From Margaritifera margaritifera (taxonomy: Eukaryota; Mollusca; Bivalvia; Unionida; Margaritiferidae), in NCBI GenBank assembly GCA_029931535.1, contig JAQPZY010001419.1, positions 1,768,501 to 1,832,500 on the forward strand: DNA of 64,000 bases. Reading direction: 5' to 3'. Of the stretch, positions 28,720 through 40,774 are shown piece after piece (the stretch's first letter is position 1; every line of letters starts with the position of its first letter). A program made the translations under genes and the position numbers. The notes beneath the pieces are model-generated. The model had not been told where the DNA came from, ran no database searches, and worked only from the letters and a program-made list of their open reading frames with translations.

Positions 28720-29320
28720 ATATATATATCTGTCAGAAAAGAATGCACCGGGAATACACATAATCATCTCGACATATTGTGTATTTCCAGATCTTGAAAC
28801 ACTCTTTCCACCGAGGATGTTCCCAGAACTGTCACATGTTAAGTCTACAAAAAGGTAGGTGAAAGTAAAATTTAAAACAAAAAATTCAACCGTCGTATGA
28901 GCTGAGGTGAATGAAGAATGGTTTAAATCGTGTTTGAAACTTCTCATTAAACATGTCATTGTTGAATTTTGGATCACATTTTTGCAAGATCATTAACTAA
29001 GCAGCGTAATTAGAACACGCGACCTTCTAAAATAGTCCTGAGATTCAGAACCAATTTTCATTTATATTTCTCCACGTGACTTTAAATGCAGGCATATAAA
29101 CATGCAAGATCGCCTCGGGTACCAAGTAAATATGGTGAAATAAAAACTGTTTGTCTAGGGGGAAAACCCAAAAAGCGTTGATCCGGATTAAGTTTATCAG
29201 CAGACAAGTGTCGTAAGCGAGGCCATCAAGGTACTTCCGGGACAACGGTACTAATTATATGTAAAATGGGTACCAGTCTAGAAACGGGTGAATATAAAAT
29301 AGAGTATATACCGGTTTGGA
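28720..29320. other. No gene recognised
   Basis: Non-repetitive DNA between the microsatellite and the LINE. The minus-frame match to the LINE linker stops at about 29322, so this should be its left flank. Confidence 0.5.
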
Positions 29321-29321
29321 T

Positions 29322-30350
29322 GTTTTTATATTTTTTGAACTTTTCTGAGTGGTTAGAACTACTGCTCATTTCGGCAAAGTGCGTGGCTAGTTTTGCAGCT
29401 TTCTCCCCATCAGTAATGAGCCCGGGGAGTTTTGGGGTCGAGAAGGTAGCTTTGCCCCTAGCCCATACTTGCTTAGAGTTTGTCTTATGATTTAATGTTG
29501 AGCAGAATTACTTCCATGAGTTCTGTTTGGCTGTAAAAATGGTATTTGAACTACTCTCTCTTTTTCCTTGTAGGCAAGAAAATCATCGGAATTTTTGGTG
29601 TGCCTGAATCTATTTAGGGCTGTTTTCTTTTCCCGTATGGCCTGAATACAGTATTCGTTCCACCAGGGGACTGATATTTTTTTGTTTTGGTGATGCACCG
29701 TTCCGCTGCCGACGACAGCGTTTTAACGATGTTTTCGTTAAAGATATTTGGGTGTAGTTGTGGTGTAGTTTTTGTGCACTTTTAAGTGTATTGTTGTTAA
29801 TATTGGGAAGTGGTCACTGCCTAGTGTGCTCGATTGATCAACCCGCCAATCGGAAACTTCCGCAATCTTGGGTGAGCATAAGATCAATGGCTGACATAGT
29901 TCCATTTTCAGGATTGACTCTAGTGGGAGAGCCATAATTTAATATCACCAGGTTTGATAACATGATCAATACCACCACCCCTATTATCCAGATGGGTCCC
30001 CCCCCCCCCCCATTGTTCGCTGTGTCCATTAAAATCACCACAGATAATGATGTTTTCTCCTAAATCACTAATAATATTTTGATAAGTTTCGGGTTTCATC
30101 ATTTGCCCCCCTCCTGCGTTATATATGTTTACTACCATTATTGGGTTGCTGTCAGTGTGAATTTTAATGATTTGGAATTGCGGAAGTTGTTCGGAATTTG
30201 TTGTTTATTGTCTGATTTCAACAGGCTCACTCGATAGAGCGTCGCTGACAAACGTTGCCAGACCTCCTCCCTTCTTTCCAATTAGCCTGTTTTTTAAGTT
30301 GCATATCGAATATCCTGGAATTTTAGGAGGATTTGTTATTTGCTCGTTCC
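29322..30350 (-). pseudogene. LINE endonuclease domain and linker (inverted segment)
   Basis: Reading minus from 30350: 'IPGYSICNLKNRLIGKKGGG' near the domain start, 'NIIICGDFNGHSEQWG' (the GDFN catalytic block, about 30020-30065), then 'GSDHFPI' (about 29808-29830). The linker follows with 'VPWWNEYC' and 'QNSWK', down to 'FKKYKN' at the left end. Function: nicking of target DNA for target-primed reverse transcription. Frameshifts cluster in G/C runs (the C-run 29998-30010), and a stop follows 'NSWK'. The N-terminal catalytic block is lost by 5' truncation. Confidence 0.85.
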
Positions 30351-31831
30351 AAAAATATAAAAACAAAATAGAGAAGGAACACCCCAATTGTTTACTGATA
30401 GAAGAAACCGTTCAAGCCCCTTAAATATAGATTTCACAGTATATGGTTGGCGAAAAGCACTAAGCAAGAAAAAAACTACGTCTCCCGGAGAGGACCAACT
30501 AGGCGATGGAATCTATAAAAAAAATCTCCCTGAAAGTATTGAACTGGCGATATTGGATCTGCTGAATCTGATTTGGCAATCGGGAGAAATACCGACACGC
30601 TCGAAACAAGCGGTTGTCATCCCAATCCCGAAACCCGGAAAAGATCCAGCGGATATCAATTCGTACAGACCAATCTCCCTCACTAATAATATATGTAAAA
30701 TCATGGAAACCATGATAAATAATAGATTGAAGCACCTCCTGGAAAGCAAAAATGTAATATCTCAAAACCAAAGCGGTTTCCGTAATAAAAGAACCACAAT
30801 AGACCAATTAGTACGGTTGGAATCCAGCATAAGACTGACTTTTAATGCAAAAAGGAAATGCGATCGTAATCTTAAAGCAGTATTCCTTGACTTAGAAAAA
30901 GCATATGATCTGATTTGGACAAAGGGACTAATTGCGAAACTAAACCATTATGGACTCAAAGGCCGCATGCATAAATGGATATCAAATTTCTTATGAGACC
31001 GAAAAATCCAAAACCAGGGTCGGCAACAGCTACTCCGAAACAATTAAACTTGAAAACGGTACACCACAAGGTAGCTTCTTAAGCCCCACTCTGTTTAACA
31101 TCATGATTAATGACCTAGATCGATCAGTCGACCCAACTTATCTGGACCTCTCTCAATTTGCTGACGATAGTGGAATCTGGAAAGAGGGAAACCCCTCCAG
31201 TGAAACTGTGGTCAGACGATTACAGGTGGGACTGGATAAGGTTGGACAATGGGCCGATAGGAGGGGCTTCAAACTATCACCAGGTAAAACAGTAGGGGTA
31301 AAGTTTACACCCAAAGCAAACTTAAATAAACAACCACCGAAACTAGACTTAAATGGTAGGAAGATAAAATTTGAAAAGGTGACTAGGTTCCTGGGGATGC
31401 TATTCGATGAGTACCTGACATGGAGCAACCATGTAACAGAGCTAGTAAGACGGTGTGGGCAAGATCTGAACCTTTTGAGGAACCTTAGGGGTACCGATTG
31501 GGGGACAGATCAGACCACACTTCTCACACTATATAGGTCACTTATCCGATCCAAAATCGATTATGGATGCCAGGTGTACGCATCGGCCCATCCTAATGTA
31601 CTAAAAAAATTGGATAGTATACAACATCAAGCTCTTGTTATCTGCACCGGTGCTCTCGGTAGCACATTTAGGGACAAATGTAGGATTCTAACCGGGGAAC
31701 CATCACTCAACCTAAGAGGGGAGGAGTTACTCCTGAGGTATGCGACCAGGATTTCAATTCATGATAAGTCGCACCCTACAAGAGCTATAATAGAGAATGC
31801 AATAAGCCCTTCCGACACAAACTGTGCATGA
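30350..31831 (+). pseudogene. LINE reverse transcriptase domain
   Basis: Blocks in order: 'KTTSPGEDQLGDGIYKK' (block 0/1), 'NSYRPISLTNNICKIME', 'SGFRNKRTTIDQLV', 'KAVFLDLEKAYDLIW' (block A, catalytic D), 'NGTPQGSFLSPTLFNIMIND' (block B) and 'QFADDSGIW' (block C; FADD at about 31158-31170), then 'FLGMLFD'. The frame shifts once near 30420 and once near 30995, and again at the join to RNase H near 31815. Few other lesions are seen, so the copy is fairly young. It copies LINE RNA at the nicked target. Confidence 0.9.
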
Positions 31832-32810
31832 ACTTGCCAGGAGGAAAAAAATCCAGGATCTAAAAAAGGAATTAGACGTCTCTAATATACAAGCGGAGAT
31901 CATAAACTACCCGGATCCCGCACCATGGACCAGCAAAACGCCAAAAATAAACTTAAATGCACTCTCTTATGGAAATAAACAAGAACAACCCATAGAAATA
32001 AGAACCAAAATCCTCTCTGAGATAGAAAGTAGCTATAAGGGGTACATCCAAATATACACGGATGGATCTAAATCCCCAGACCCAGGATGGACTGCAGCAG
32101 CAGCAGTGATCCCTGAGAAAAACACCACCCTGGTGGCGAGGCTACCTAATGGCTGCTCTATTTGTACGGTCGAATTTTGGGTTATTATCCAAGCAATCCA
32201 ATTGATACAAACTAGCCAAACACCGAAAGCAATCATAGTTAGCGACTCCCCTCAGTGTGCTGCTGCGGAATCAGGTAACTCAACCAGTCGAGAAAACATG
32301 ATTAGAGAAGTCTACTTAAGACTTAAAAACCTAGAACAAAATAATCAGATCGTAGAATTCATGTGGGTGCCCTCCCATATTAACATCCCTGGAAATGAGA
32401 TGGCAGATAAAGAAGCAAAAAATAAACTTAATGACCCAGAAGTGCACCACCTGAATTACAGCATATATGAGATTTGCAGCATAATAAAACAACATATTTT
32501 TTTTTTAATGGCAGAGGGAATGGGAGAGTACACAAAAGGGCGCAAATTACACAATATACACCAGCAGGTTTGTAGAAATATCGTCGCCCCAAACCTGGCA
32601 AATCCGTTTGACATCAAAATTATAAATAGAATAAACACTGGCAAAACACTCGTAGCCAGCAGTTTTGAAAGATTTGTGCCAGGGATAAAAGAGAAAGGAA
32701 TTAACTGCCCTCACTGTCCCACCCCAGAGATGTTAAACCATGTCTTCAATGACTGCCTTAATTACAACGAGGCAAGAAAAAAAAATTCCAGGAAAAACAA
32801 CAAAATCTGA
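31824..32810 (+). pseudogene. LINE RNase H domain and C-terminal zinc knuckle
   Basis: A 328-codon open frame continues the polyprotein after a frameshift. RNase H acidic residues are visible: D in 'IYTDGSKSPDPG', E in 'TVEFWVIIQAI', D in 'IVSDSPQCAA', and D in 'GNEMADKEAK'. 'WVPSHINIPGN' is the family's H block. The C-terminus has 'CPHCPTPEMLNHVFNDC', the CCHC-type knuckle of I and Jockey elements. The domain itself has all key residues. The start used is only the first ATG after the shift. Confidence 0.85.
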
Positions 32811-33117
32811 AGACCCCAGCCCAATACCCGAATTTCCGTAATACGGGAATCAATAATAATAACATCAACTTAGTGTATGCAAACATCCTGGGCTACATTT
32901 CTGATATAGGAAAAAGAGGACAAATGTAATCCCCGGTTAGAAACAGCAAAATAATTTCATAGGAAGAGAGGTAAAGAAAGATAATTACAACAACAATTTT
33001 AAAAAAAAAACCAGTATTACAAACCGCAGAGGCCGTTAAAATGATCAGAAAACCATTTACTATTTCAAACCAGAACAATCTAAGGCGGGGGATTAGGGGC
33101 CCCGCACAGGGGCGAAG

Positions 33118-33176
33118 GGATTGGTAGATCAGGACCGCTAGGGTGCCGTGGTACGCCGCAAAGGTGAGCCAATCCC
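33118..33176 (+). ncRNA. GC-rich stem-loop in the LINE 3' UTR
   Basis: 'gggattgg' (33118-33125) pairs perfectly with 'ccaatccc' (33169-33176) around a 43-nt interior. An adjacent upstream hairpin is CCCC-GCACA-GGGG (33101-33113). It does not fit a tRNA (no T-loop) or a hammerhead. A role in RT recognition is only a possibility. Confidence 0.45.
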
Positions 33177-33535
33177 AGCCCTCTTAAGCGGGAGAGACTC
33201 CACTCCCATGATAAGACTGAGGGGCAAACCAACTCATATCTTAACTAACTAAAAACAAATATAATAAAATCCATAATGAATGAAAGTACAAAATAAATCT
33301 CAAATCACACAATTACTAGAATAAACTTAAGCACAACACCAAGACAGTAACAACATTATCGCCCCTATAACATTATTACTAACCCATCACGCATGTTTTA
33401 TCTCATTTTTTCCTAATCCAAGAATAACGCTTCAAAAAAAAAAAATTTCACTCTATCCATGCTTGGTGAAGGCTTCTGGCAGAAATCACAAGGGACAACA
33501 TAGATTAACCTGACCTCTCAGAAACGTTAGCACGC

Positions 33536-33975
33536 TATAAGGTGATCCTAAGCCCAGACAATCAGGTCCAGCCGCACAATGTGGCAACTATTGAATACCT
33601 TAGAATTATGAAACATGACCCTGTAAACTGATCCACAACACAATTAAAGAATATAAGGTGGTCTAAGCCCAGACCACTAGGCCCCTACCGCACAATGCGG
33701 TAACTGATTATCTAAACATCTCAAAAACTTAAAAAACCGACGTAGAAAAGGGTACGCATAGGCACCATATGTTAGGAGGGAAAACATTAATAACACCCAA
33801 CTAAAAATTAGACTGATTAAGGTGGTCCCAAACCCAGACCATCAGGCCACGCTGCACAAGGTGACAATAACAGAACAAACCAAGATGAAACCCATCGAAC
33901 TGGCCAAAGACAATTAAGCCTATAAGGTGGTATCAAGTCCAGATCACCAGGGCCCTACCGCACAATGTGGTAACT
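33536..33975 (+). repeat. Four-copy two-hairpin repeat in the LINE 3' UTR
   Basis: Units of about 55 bp start near 33536, 33652, 33816 and 33920. The consensus is 'tataaggtggtctaagccca', then 'gaccatcaggcccctaccgc', then 'acaatgtggtaact'. In unit 2, GTGGTCT (33658-33664) pairs with AGACCAC (33671-33677). TACCGCA (33686-33692) pairs with TGCGGTA (33696-33702) around CAA. In units 1 and 4 the second stem reads CCGCA/TGTGG, keeping pairing through a G-U. Unit 3 is weaker. Confidence 0.8.
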
Positions 33976-34857
33976 ACTCCTGGAATCACCCCCACATCAA
34001 TAAACAGAAATCAAGTATCGGTGCATATGCTTACTATAAATAGGATATCCACCCCTTGGATTGAACCGGACATCTATCTATAACACAACAAATCTTTAAC
34101 ACTCTCTAACTAACCCTAACTCACAGCCACAAATGCCGAATTTATATTCAAAATTTATTTTAAAAAAGATAGATAAGGTGCAAGATGACGATTTTTCTTG
34201 ATTTGGCAAATAAAAAACAAAATTTTCAACCCTGAACCAATTGGAGCCATCCTGGGACGTCGAGGCGCCATCTGCAGCTCTTTCCCGCCTTTCCCACTTC
34301 CAGACATGATTAACTAATAAGTGTGCGGTGCACACAATAAAGCGTAGATTAAAAATTGCACGGTGTGCAAATTAACAATTCGTACATGGCCGAAAGGCCG
34401 CACACGAGTATAATTTAAAGTAAGTAAGAGTTTGGATGGCCACGATTGGTTCATAATAAAAAGTACAATGTTAGTAAAGAGGATCTCTAGAGAACTTATC
34501 CGATTTGTAGCTGAAGAAAATATTCTATTGATGCAATTTCATTCTTTTTACAGAGATAACTTTGAAACACCCAATACTGAAAGTAGCACCTGATTCTTTA
34601 GGTGCGGAATTGAAATAAGTGTTTTTCATACATATGTAGATTTAAAAAATCCGCGGCCCATATGGTTTTCTGTACACAGAAGATTGGATCAAGGATGGGT
34701 CTATACTGAGAAATATAGGTTCAATCATGAGCATTTAGAAATTTAAAGTTATACAATATTTTATATTATCATGTTTCCATAGGTTTACTGTTGGAGGTAA
34801 ATTAGTACCATAAGTTCTTCAACTCACCTTTCACAAAGGTGAGAGAAGATTCCAATT

Positions 34858-34860
<3 letters not shown>

Positions 34861-34910
<50 letters not shown>

Positions 34911-34982
34911 ATACTTTTTATATATGTATGTATATATGTATGTATGTACGTGTATTCACATACACACACACACACACACACA
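34861..34982. repeat. (CT)n, TATG-like and (CA)n cluster
   Basis: CT array 34861-34906, then TATATGTA variants, then CA at 34962-34982. Confidence 0.95.
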
Positions 34983-35321
34983 GAAATATATAGAGTGAGC
35001 TCTGGTCAACCACACTGAGACATGTAACCCCAAATAAGGAAGCGAAAAATAAATGAAAGATTTAATTATTTTAATTTTATGAAAACTTTATCCATGAACT
35101 GCCCTTTGTTGTTTAATGTAGCTCGCTTTGATATTGAAAGGATATGATATGAAATGAAATGAGAATACTAAGAAAAATTAATTAATCCATCATCAACAAT
35201 ATGAAATTTCTTGCTCTGAGTTTCCTTTTCATGTTAAAGAATAATGGGCCAATTTATGAGATGCTCATGTCGACATCTTACTTGAATGAGCTTAACTTGA
35301 ACACACATTACTAGTTAGATA

Positions 35322-35324
<3 letters not shown>

Positions 35325-35393
<69 letters not shown>
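35325..35393. repeat. (TA)n microsatellite
   Basis: About 68 bp of uninterrupted TA. Confidence 0.97.
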
Positions 35394-35397
<4 letters not shown>

Positions 35398-35637
35398 TTG
35401 AAACTAATTACTTGCAACTTCTGGGTTGATTTATTTTTATTTTTTTATTCGTGAACCAGATGATCATTATAATCTTGGTTTGTTCCCAGTAGATAACCTT
35501 ACATTCTCACTCTACACACAATAAGAAGTTGAAAAGTAATAAAATTAACCGATTCTGTGTTTTTAAAATACAGATTGATATTAAAAAATCAGAAAATATT
35601 ATAGAAACAAAGAGAGCCAATACTCATGTATATTGCA

Positions 35638-35643
35638 TATATA

Positions 35644-35711
<68 letters not shown>
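35638..35711. repeat. (TA)n microsatellite
   Basis: About 70 bp of TA with one interruption near 35650. Confidence 0.97.
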
Positions 35712-35715
<4 letters not shown>

Positions 35716-36680
35716 TGAATTTAGATCTTCCACTGACAATTGAAATGGCAGGTAGGAGCAACGTGTTCTTCCATGTCTATCAATACTATGCTAATGGTAT
35801 AATGGTACGTCTGTTAGCGGTTAATTAATTTTTTGTATCAATTTTGTTATTTTTGCAATAAAACGATTTTTATGGTAAAATGCCATTATATACAAACATA
35901 AAGATCAGTTTGCTTCGTAAAAATTGATGAGAAAACTAGTCCATTATAATGATCTAACTGGGGGATTTATACTGAAACATACCTTTAGCCTTTCACGTCA
36001 TTTTGTAACATGATATGGTTTGGCTTTTTTTTAGCATATAAATTCGTATTAACACCCCGACCGCTTTTGTTGACTGACCATGAAGCTTTAATTCCTTGGT
36101 CTAGAAAATACAAAATCACCACATGTATGTCGCCCTATTTTAAATTGATCCGTTACCTTGTTTCGTTTTCGTGAAATTTATTTTATGTACATTTCTAATC
36201 TGGTAACGTATGCAACTTGTTGTACCCATGCAATTGCGACAAATACAATTGAGTTATGAATGAATAGCAACTTTTGGCGTACGGTGTAGCGATTGAAACT
36301 CTGGAACGTTGACTGAAATACGGATCTAAGTCTCTTATTTTGCGACTGGATGTGAGATAGCGTGTCTGTAAGATCTTAATAACATCCCTATAATCTCAGA
36401 TACTTAGATGTCGCTGACAGCCTACCAATTTTTTTTTCTTTATATAGCTTCGCCAGATGCTTGTTAGGTACTATGTAACCATAAATCAGTAAACCCCCAC
36501 TCGTTAGAGACAGAGGCGATATGCCAGGTCAACCCAAACTATTTATTATCTCAGATATTGAAGTTGCACTGAGAGAATTTTCAGAGAACAGAGCGTCTGA
36601 ACCATTTAAATGAGAATGGCCATTTTGAAAAGTGTTAAAACTTTTTAACTTTGATATGAGTGTGATCTCCATATACTCCA

Positions 36681-36784
<104 letters not shown>

Positions 36785-37167
36785 TTTCCCAACTTTTCAG
36801 CCTTGGCAGGGGAAAAAGGCGGAAAATTGCAAAGATAAAACAAACACAACATCAAATCCAAAATATATATGGATTGTGTAGAAATACTAAACTGTCTAGC
36901 CTTATATTGCCTAGTAACTGCTTGTTTCCATTGTAGCTGCGGTAAAGACTGCCATTATTAGTTTACTTTGTTATCAGTATTTACTTACACAATGACCGAA
37001 ATAAACAATAATGCCACAGCCAACTTCAGTGAACAAAACAATAGTTGCATGAGAAGACAGTTTTTCTTCTCAAAATACATAAATGCGACTTTAAGCAGCT
37101 GCCAAGAGTAAAAGAGGTACCCGAGTTCTGTATGAACACCCATAGAACTAGTCAAACTAAAATTGGT

Positions 37168-37422
37168 CAGGGCCGATTTAACCACTAGGCAAATTAGGCG
37201 GTCGCCTAGGGCGGCAAAATATGAGGGGCGGCAAATTACTGAATGAACAGAAAACAAGAGAAATAGCGTAAAATAGAAGATAATAAGCGTCTAAAAATAG
37301 AAAGATAAAAAAGAAGGAAAGAATAATTGTACAATATTCATTTTCGAAAGTTAATTGGGGGGGGGGGGGGGCACAAAGCTCAAAGTTCGCCAAGGGCGAA
37401 AAATAGCGTTGCGCCGGCCCTG
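37168..37422. mobile_element. hAT-type MITE with 8-bp target duplication
   Basis: The ends are CAGGGCCG (left) and CGGCCCTG (right), inverted copies of the hAT-type CAGGG terminus. The 8 bp on each side are identical: AAATTGGT at 37160-37167 and 37423-37430, the duplication length made by hAT transposases. The 255-bp body encodes nothing and contains a G-run (37357-37370). The interior 'ggcggtcgcctagggcggca' suggests internal secondary structure. Non-autonomous; its transposase source is not in the window. Confidence 0.88.
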
Positions 37423-37555
37423 AAATTGGTTGGACCAGTATTGATACTGTTCTCTTTTTTGGAAGAAACTCTTGCGCCAGATTATAACGCCAGTCGCCAG
37501 TGTATTGTAAAGAATCGATGAGACCACAGTGAGGATGACCCGTTTTTGTTTGGTT

Positions 37556-37614
37556 TTTATTATTGTTATTATTATTATTATTATTATTGTTATTATTATT
37601 ATTATTATTATTAT
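37556..37614. repeat. (TTA)n microsatellite
   Basis: Trinucleotide array with a few TTG units. It gives a poly-N reading on the minus strand. Confidence 0.95.
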
Positions 37615-39332
37615 TTCGAGATTCTGACACCTGCCGTAGAATCCAGAGAAATCAATATAATTTGATGAAGGGACTGTTTATTTTAACAAATGAGAAATAG
37701 TCTTGAGCTGTTAAAAAACCGAAGATTTTCTTATAAACAAATGTGGTCTGGTCGAAACGAGATCACACGGACTGGAATTTGATGTATAATGACCCCCTGT
37801 ATGATTCAAAATTTTGGGTGACTAGTCCGCAATGACGAACGAAGGTTTTGCCTGGCTGGGGAAGTGCGATCGATTACCCTATTTCTACCTTATCTGTCTT
37901 TGTCAAAATAATACTAAATTGTAAACAAAATATGGATATAAATCAAAGTCCAAAATGTGGTTATAATATGCATATAAACCCAAGCTACACGACGGAATCA
38001 ATAGTGTTTTGTCCTTTTGCTGAGATATATGTGTTATGTATGAACTTGGTTATAAAGGCAAATTTTTAAAACTTTGCGAAGCGAAAATGTCTTTTTCTCA
38101 GATTATTTGGAATTTGTATTGATGTGCTTAAAAGAGACATGAATGATCGGTCGTGTAAGGAATTTTTAACACCTTAAACTCATGGGTCACATCAAATTAT
38201 TGCACACCGTAATTCTACTTGAATATAAATAAAATGGGTGTTTTAGTGTCTTAATTCTTCTTTAAAAAGCACAAAGACAGAAGTTTTTATTCATAAAACA
38301 CATTGGTTTGGAAACCATGCAGAACTTTTGTACATGGTAGTGAAACAACTTAATCACATCGACCCATGCAGACTGATACGCAACATTCTTGAAGATTTCA
38401 TATCCTTGATTAATTGAACATATTTCCAGATTCTTCCTGTTTCGCATACGTCTTACCCGTCTAATGGGTCACAACGTTATTGGTTGAATAGGCACATCTG
38501 CAACTTAAATAATAATAATAATAATAATAATAATAATCATCATCATCATCATAATTACCGCCATCATTTCAATTTCATACATTATTTTCCTCAATTTTTT
38601 TTTTATCAATTCTTTCTTTATTTCATGAAGTTAACAATTCCTGCAATTCAGACGGCAAAATTTCACGAGTCCTTGCTGACTCTGCACATGATATTCAGTT
38701 GAACATATCCAGTGTTAAGGATTTAATCCTATTTCTGGCACTCATGAGCTATGGTACAAGTGATGTGGAATTTTAATTTTAATGTGTGCGGCAAATGAAT
38801 CAACATATTTGTTTAAAACTGAGTTATCTCGGTATTTCTGATGTTTCAATAAAAATGCCATGGGGTTTGACGCGTTACAGCGCAGGATGAATTCAGTGCA
38901 TGGAAGATAATCAGTGATATATTGTAGCATTTAATGATAATCTAAGATGATGATCATGATGATGATGATGATACATATATAATGAAAATGACCCCACTTG
39001 CTACAATTTTCTCCTGAATGCAATTTTTTGATACAATAGGGGTGTATCAAATGTCATTTGGGTGTGCGCATCTGTTGTGTTTCTTTTTTAATGCTCTATT
39101 AACATGTATATAATTGCATTGTGGGTAAGGTTGCAACGTTTACACGTGTAACTGACTTAGTTTAATTTACTGTCTGTAAACGTTTTCAAAGTTGGTAATT
39201 GTGCAAACGAACATCAACATGGCTGGCAGTGACGCAGGAACTACCTGTTCCAATTAAATGATGTATTTCCACCTCTCTATATAAGAGGAATGTTTTGGAG
39301 GATTTTTCTGCTAAGTCTTTTCTTAGGAAGGG

Positions 39333-39734
39333 ATGATATTTAAATCGAATGTGGCATCACTAGAAAAAAAAAACAAAGTTGACGAGAATTGGTTGTATCG
39401 CATCTTACACAACATTACACACCAGGTTGATTTACTGATAATGCTGATACAAATTTCTTTAAACTACATTACTTACGTTTGTAAAACATGTTCGTTGACA
39501 GAACCTTTGATGAATATCATTTTAGAAACACTGTTTCAAGCTTGTAAGTCAATGCAGTTTCTTAGTCATTGTAAAGCATACAAAAGCATCATATGCGCTG
39601 TACGTCTGGTTGCATTTTTGATTTTGTCATCACGTCATTTTGTCATATGTAGCAATACGAAACAATATCACGACGAGTCTAAGGATGTTGTACCTAAATT
39701 GTCACATATATTCAACAAAGACATTACAAACTGA
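39333..39734 (+). CDS. Doubtful orphan open frame, 133 codons
   Basis: It is not low complexity and is one of the longest frames outside transposons. I see no domain, and no signal peptide is evident. A TATA-like 'tctatataagagg' lies about 55 bp upstream (39277-39289). It contains several cysteines and hydrophobic stretches ('LLIMLIQISLNYI'). In AT-rich DNA a frame of this length can occur by chance, and there is no start-context or splice support. Confidence 0.15.
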   Translation: MIFKSNVASLEKKNKVDENWLYRILHNITHQVDLLIMLIQISLNYITYVCKTCSLTEPLMNIILETLFQACKSMQFLSHCKAYKSIICAVRLVAFLILSSRHFVICSNTKQYHDESKDVVPKLSHIFNKDITN

Positions 39735-39954
39735 ATCCTATCATAATAAGAGGTATAAGACGTACAGCAAATGAAAAAATCGCAAACTGATCGAGGTCCG
39801 TGTCGCACATTGTCAAAGGCTTACGTATATCAGATGTCAGTTGTGAGCCAAACGTGCAGGTCGGAAGAAAGGTTGAGTTTCGAATCGGTTCTATTTAACG
39901 GTATGGTTTAGTTTTTTGTATACCGTGCACATGTTTAGAAATTTTGATAAACGT

Positions 39955-40220
39955 TGCAGCCTTTATGGTGGGGATCGCAAAAATTTTCAAGCTATAACTC
40001 ATGGGCTTAGTCTCTGGAAGGGACCCCATGACTAATGTAATTTGTGTGTAAAAATCTGTCTTTTCATGCCCAGTAAGTGTATATATGGCTATACAGTGGG
40101 AATCCCAACAGTTTCCAAGTTATGACCCAGGGACTAAATACATAGGGGTAGGGATTATCCCCTGGGCCAATGTCAAATGTATGTATACATTTGTCTTTTC
40201 ATGCCCAGGAAGCGGATATG
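39955..40220 (+). repeat. Two-copy tandem duplication, ~125-bp unit
   Basis: Unit 1 has 'gtggggatcgcaaaaatttt', 'caagctataactcatgggct' and 'tctgtcttttcatgcccagt'. Unit 2 repeats the order with 'gtgggaatcccaacagtttc', 'caagttatgacccagggact' and 'tttgtcttttcatgcccagg'. Confidence 0.75.
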
Positions 40221-40774
40221 TGGTTATCAAGGGCGGATCTAGCGCACCCACCCTCACCCCACCCCACACACAAAATAATCATTTATGTGTCGAGCTCCAA
40301 TGATATAGGAAAAGTTCACGGACATTATACGTACGCATGCAGGAACGATAATAATATCCCGACGCATGTTTGAAAGCGATAGGATTAAAACAGCCTATGC
40401 TTTGGCAATAAATACATGGTGTGGACAAAAATGAATGGATTATAAATTGATCATGGATTTGTGAGAATAAACTCGTGATCAATCATAAAATTGTATGCAA
40501 TTCCAAACAATAAATCCAATAATCCTCCAGAAAGTTATGCCTCCGAAACCAAAGAGATATTAATGGGCAATCAAATTCAGCAACTCCTGTAAATGATGTA
40601 TTGGAACATCGAAAGACACCCCCCTTCCAGGTCTTATCAATATAACGCTGCTTGGCAAATTTGATTGAAATCAAACTTGGTGAAGTTATGCTGCTGACAC
40701 CAAACCTAGGCAGATAGGCATTCAGAGACAATAGCACATGTAAACGATGACGTCAAGAAAAAATGTATATAAGA

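Larger units (their letters stand above)
29322..34125 (+). mobile_element. I-superfamily LINE with inverted 5' segment
   Basis: The element has an apurinic-type endonuclease and linker on the minus strand (29322-30350). RT, RNase H and a zinc knuckle lie on the plus strand (30350-32810), followed by a long 3' UTR. The left end of the inverted part and the start of the sense part both encode F-x-KYKN (29322-29345 and 30348-30366), so they derive from the same point of the ORF. This is the layout of a twin-primed insertion. The first part of the endonuclease is missing. RNase H in the same polyprotein points to the I superfamily (I/Nimb-like). The 3' end is set only approximately, because no tail or target duplication could be identified. 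Confidence 0.85.
32811..34125 (+). other. 3' UTR of the LINE
   Basis: Non-coding tail downstream of the RNase H frame. It holds a GC-rich structured stretch (33080-33215) and four copies of a two-hairpin unit (33536-33975). It is less AT-rich than the flanks. The right limit is a guess, placed at the 'ctaactaaccctaactcac' stretch. Confidence 0.55.
37431..39954. other. No gene recognised with confidence
   Basis: Contains a TTA/TTG trinucleotide array (37556-37614) and AAT/CAT tracts at 38509-38550 and 38945-38972. One 133-codon open frame is listed separately as doubtful. Confidence 0.5.

Noticed and set aside
30499..30807. Minus frame overlapping the LINE RT
   Set aside because: Antisense shadow of a clear RT domain.
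33118..33176. tRNA or hammerhead in the LINE 3' UTR
   Set aside because: No T-loop or anticodon arm and no CUGAUGA/GAAA boxes.
37178..37630. 150-codon minus frame with poly-N
   Set aside because: It spans a TTA microsatellite and the hAT-type MITE and has no independent coding evidence.
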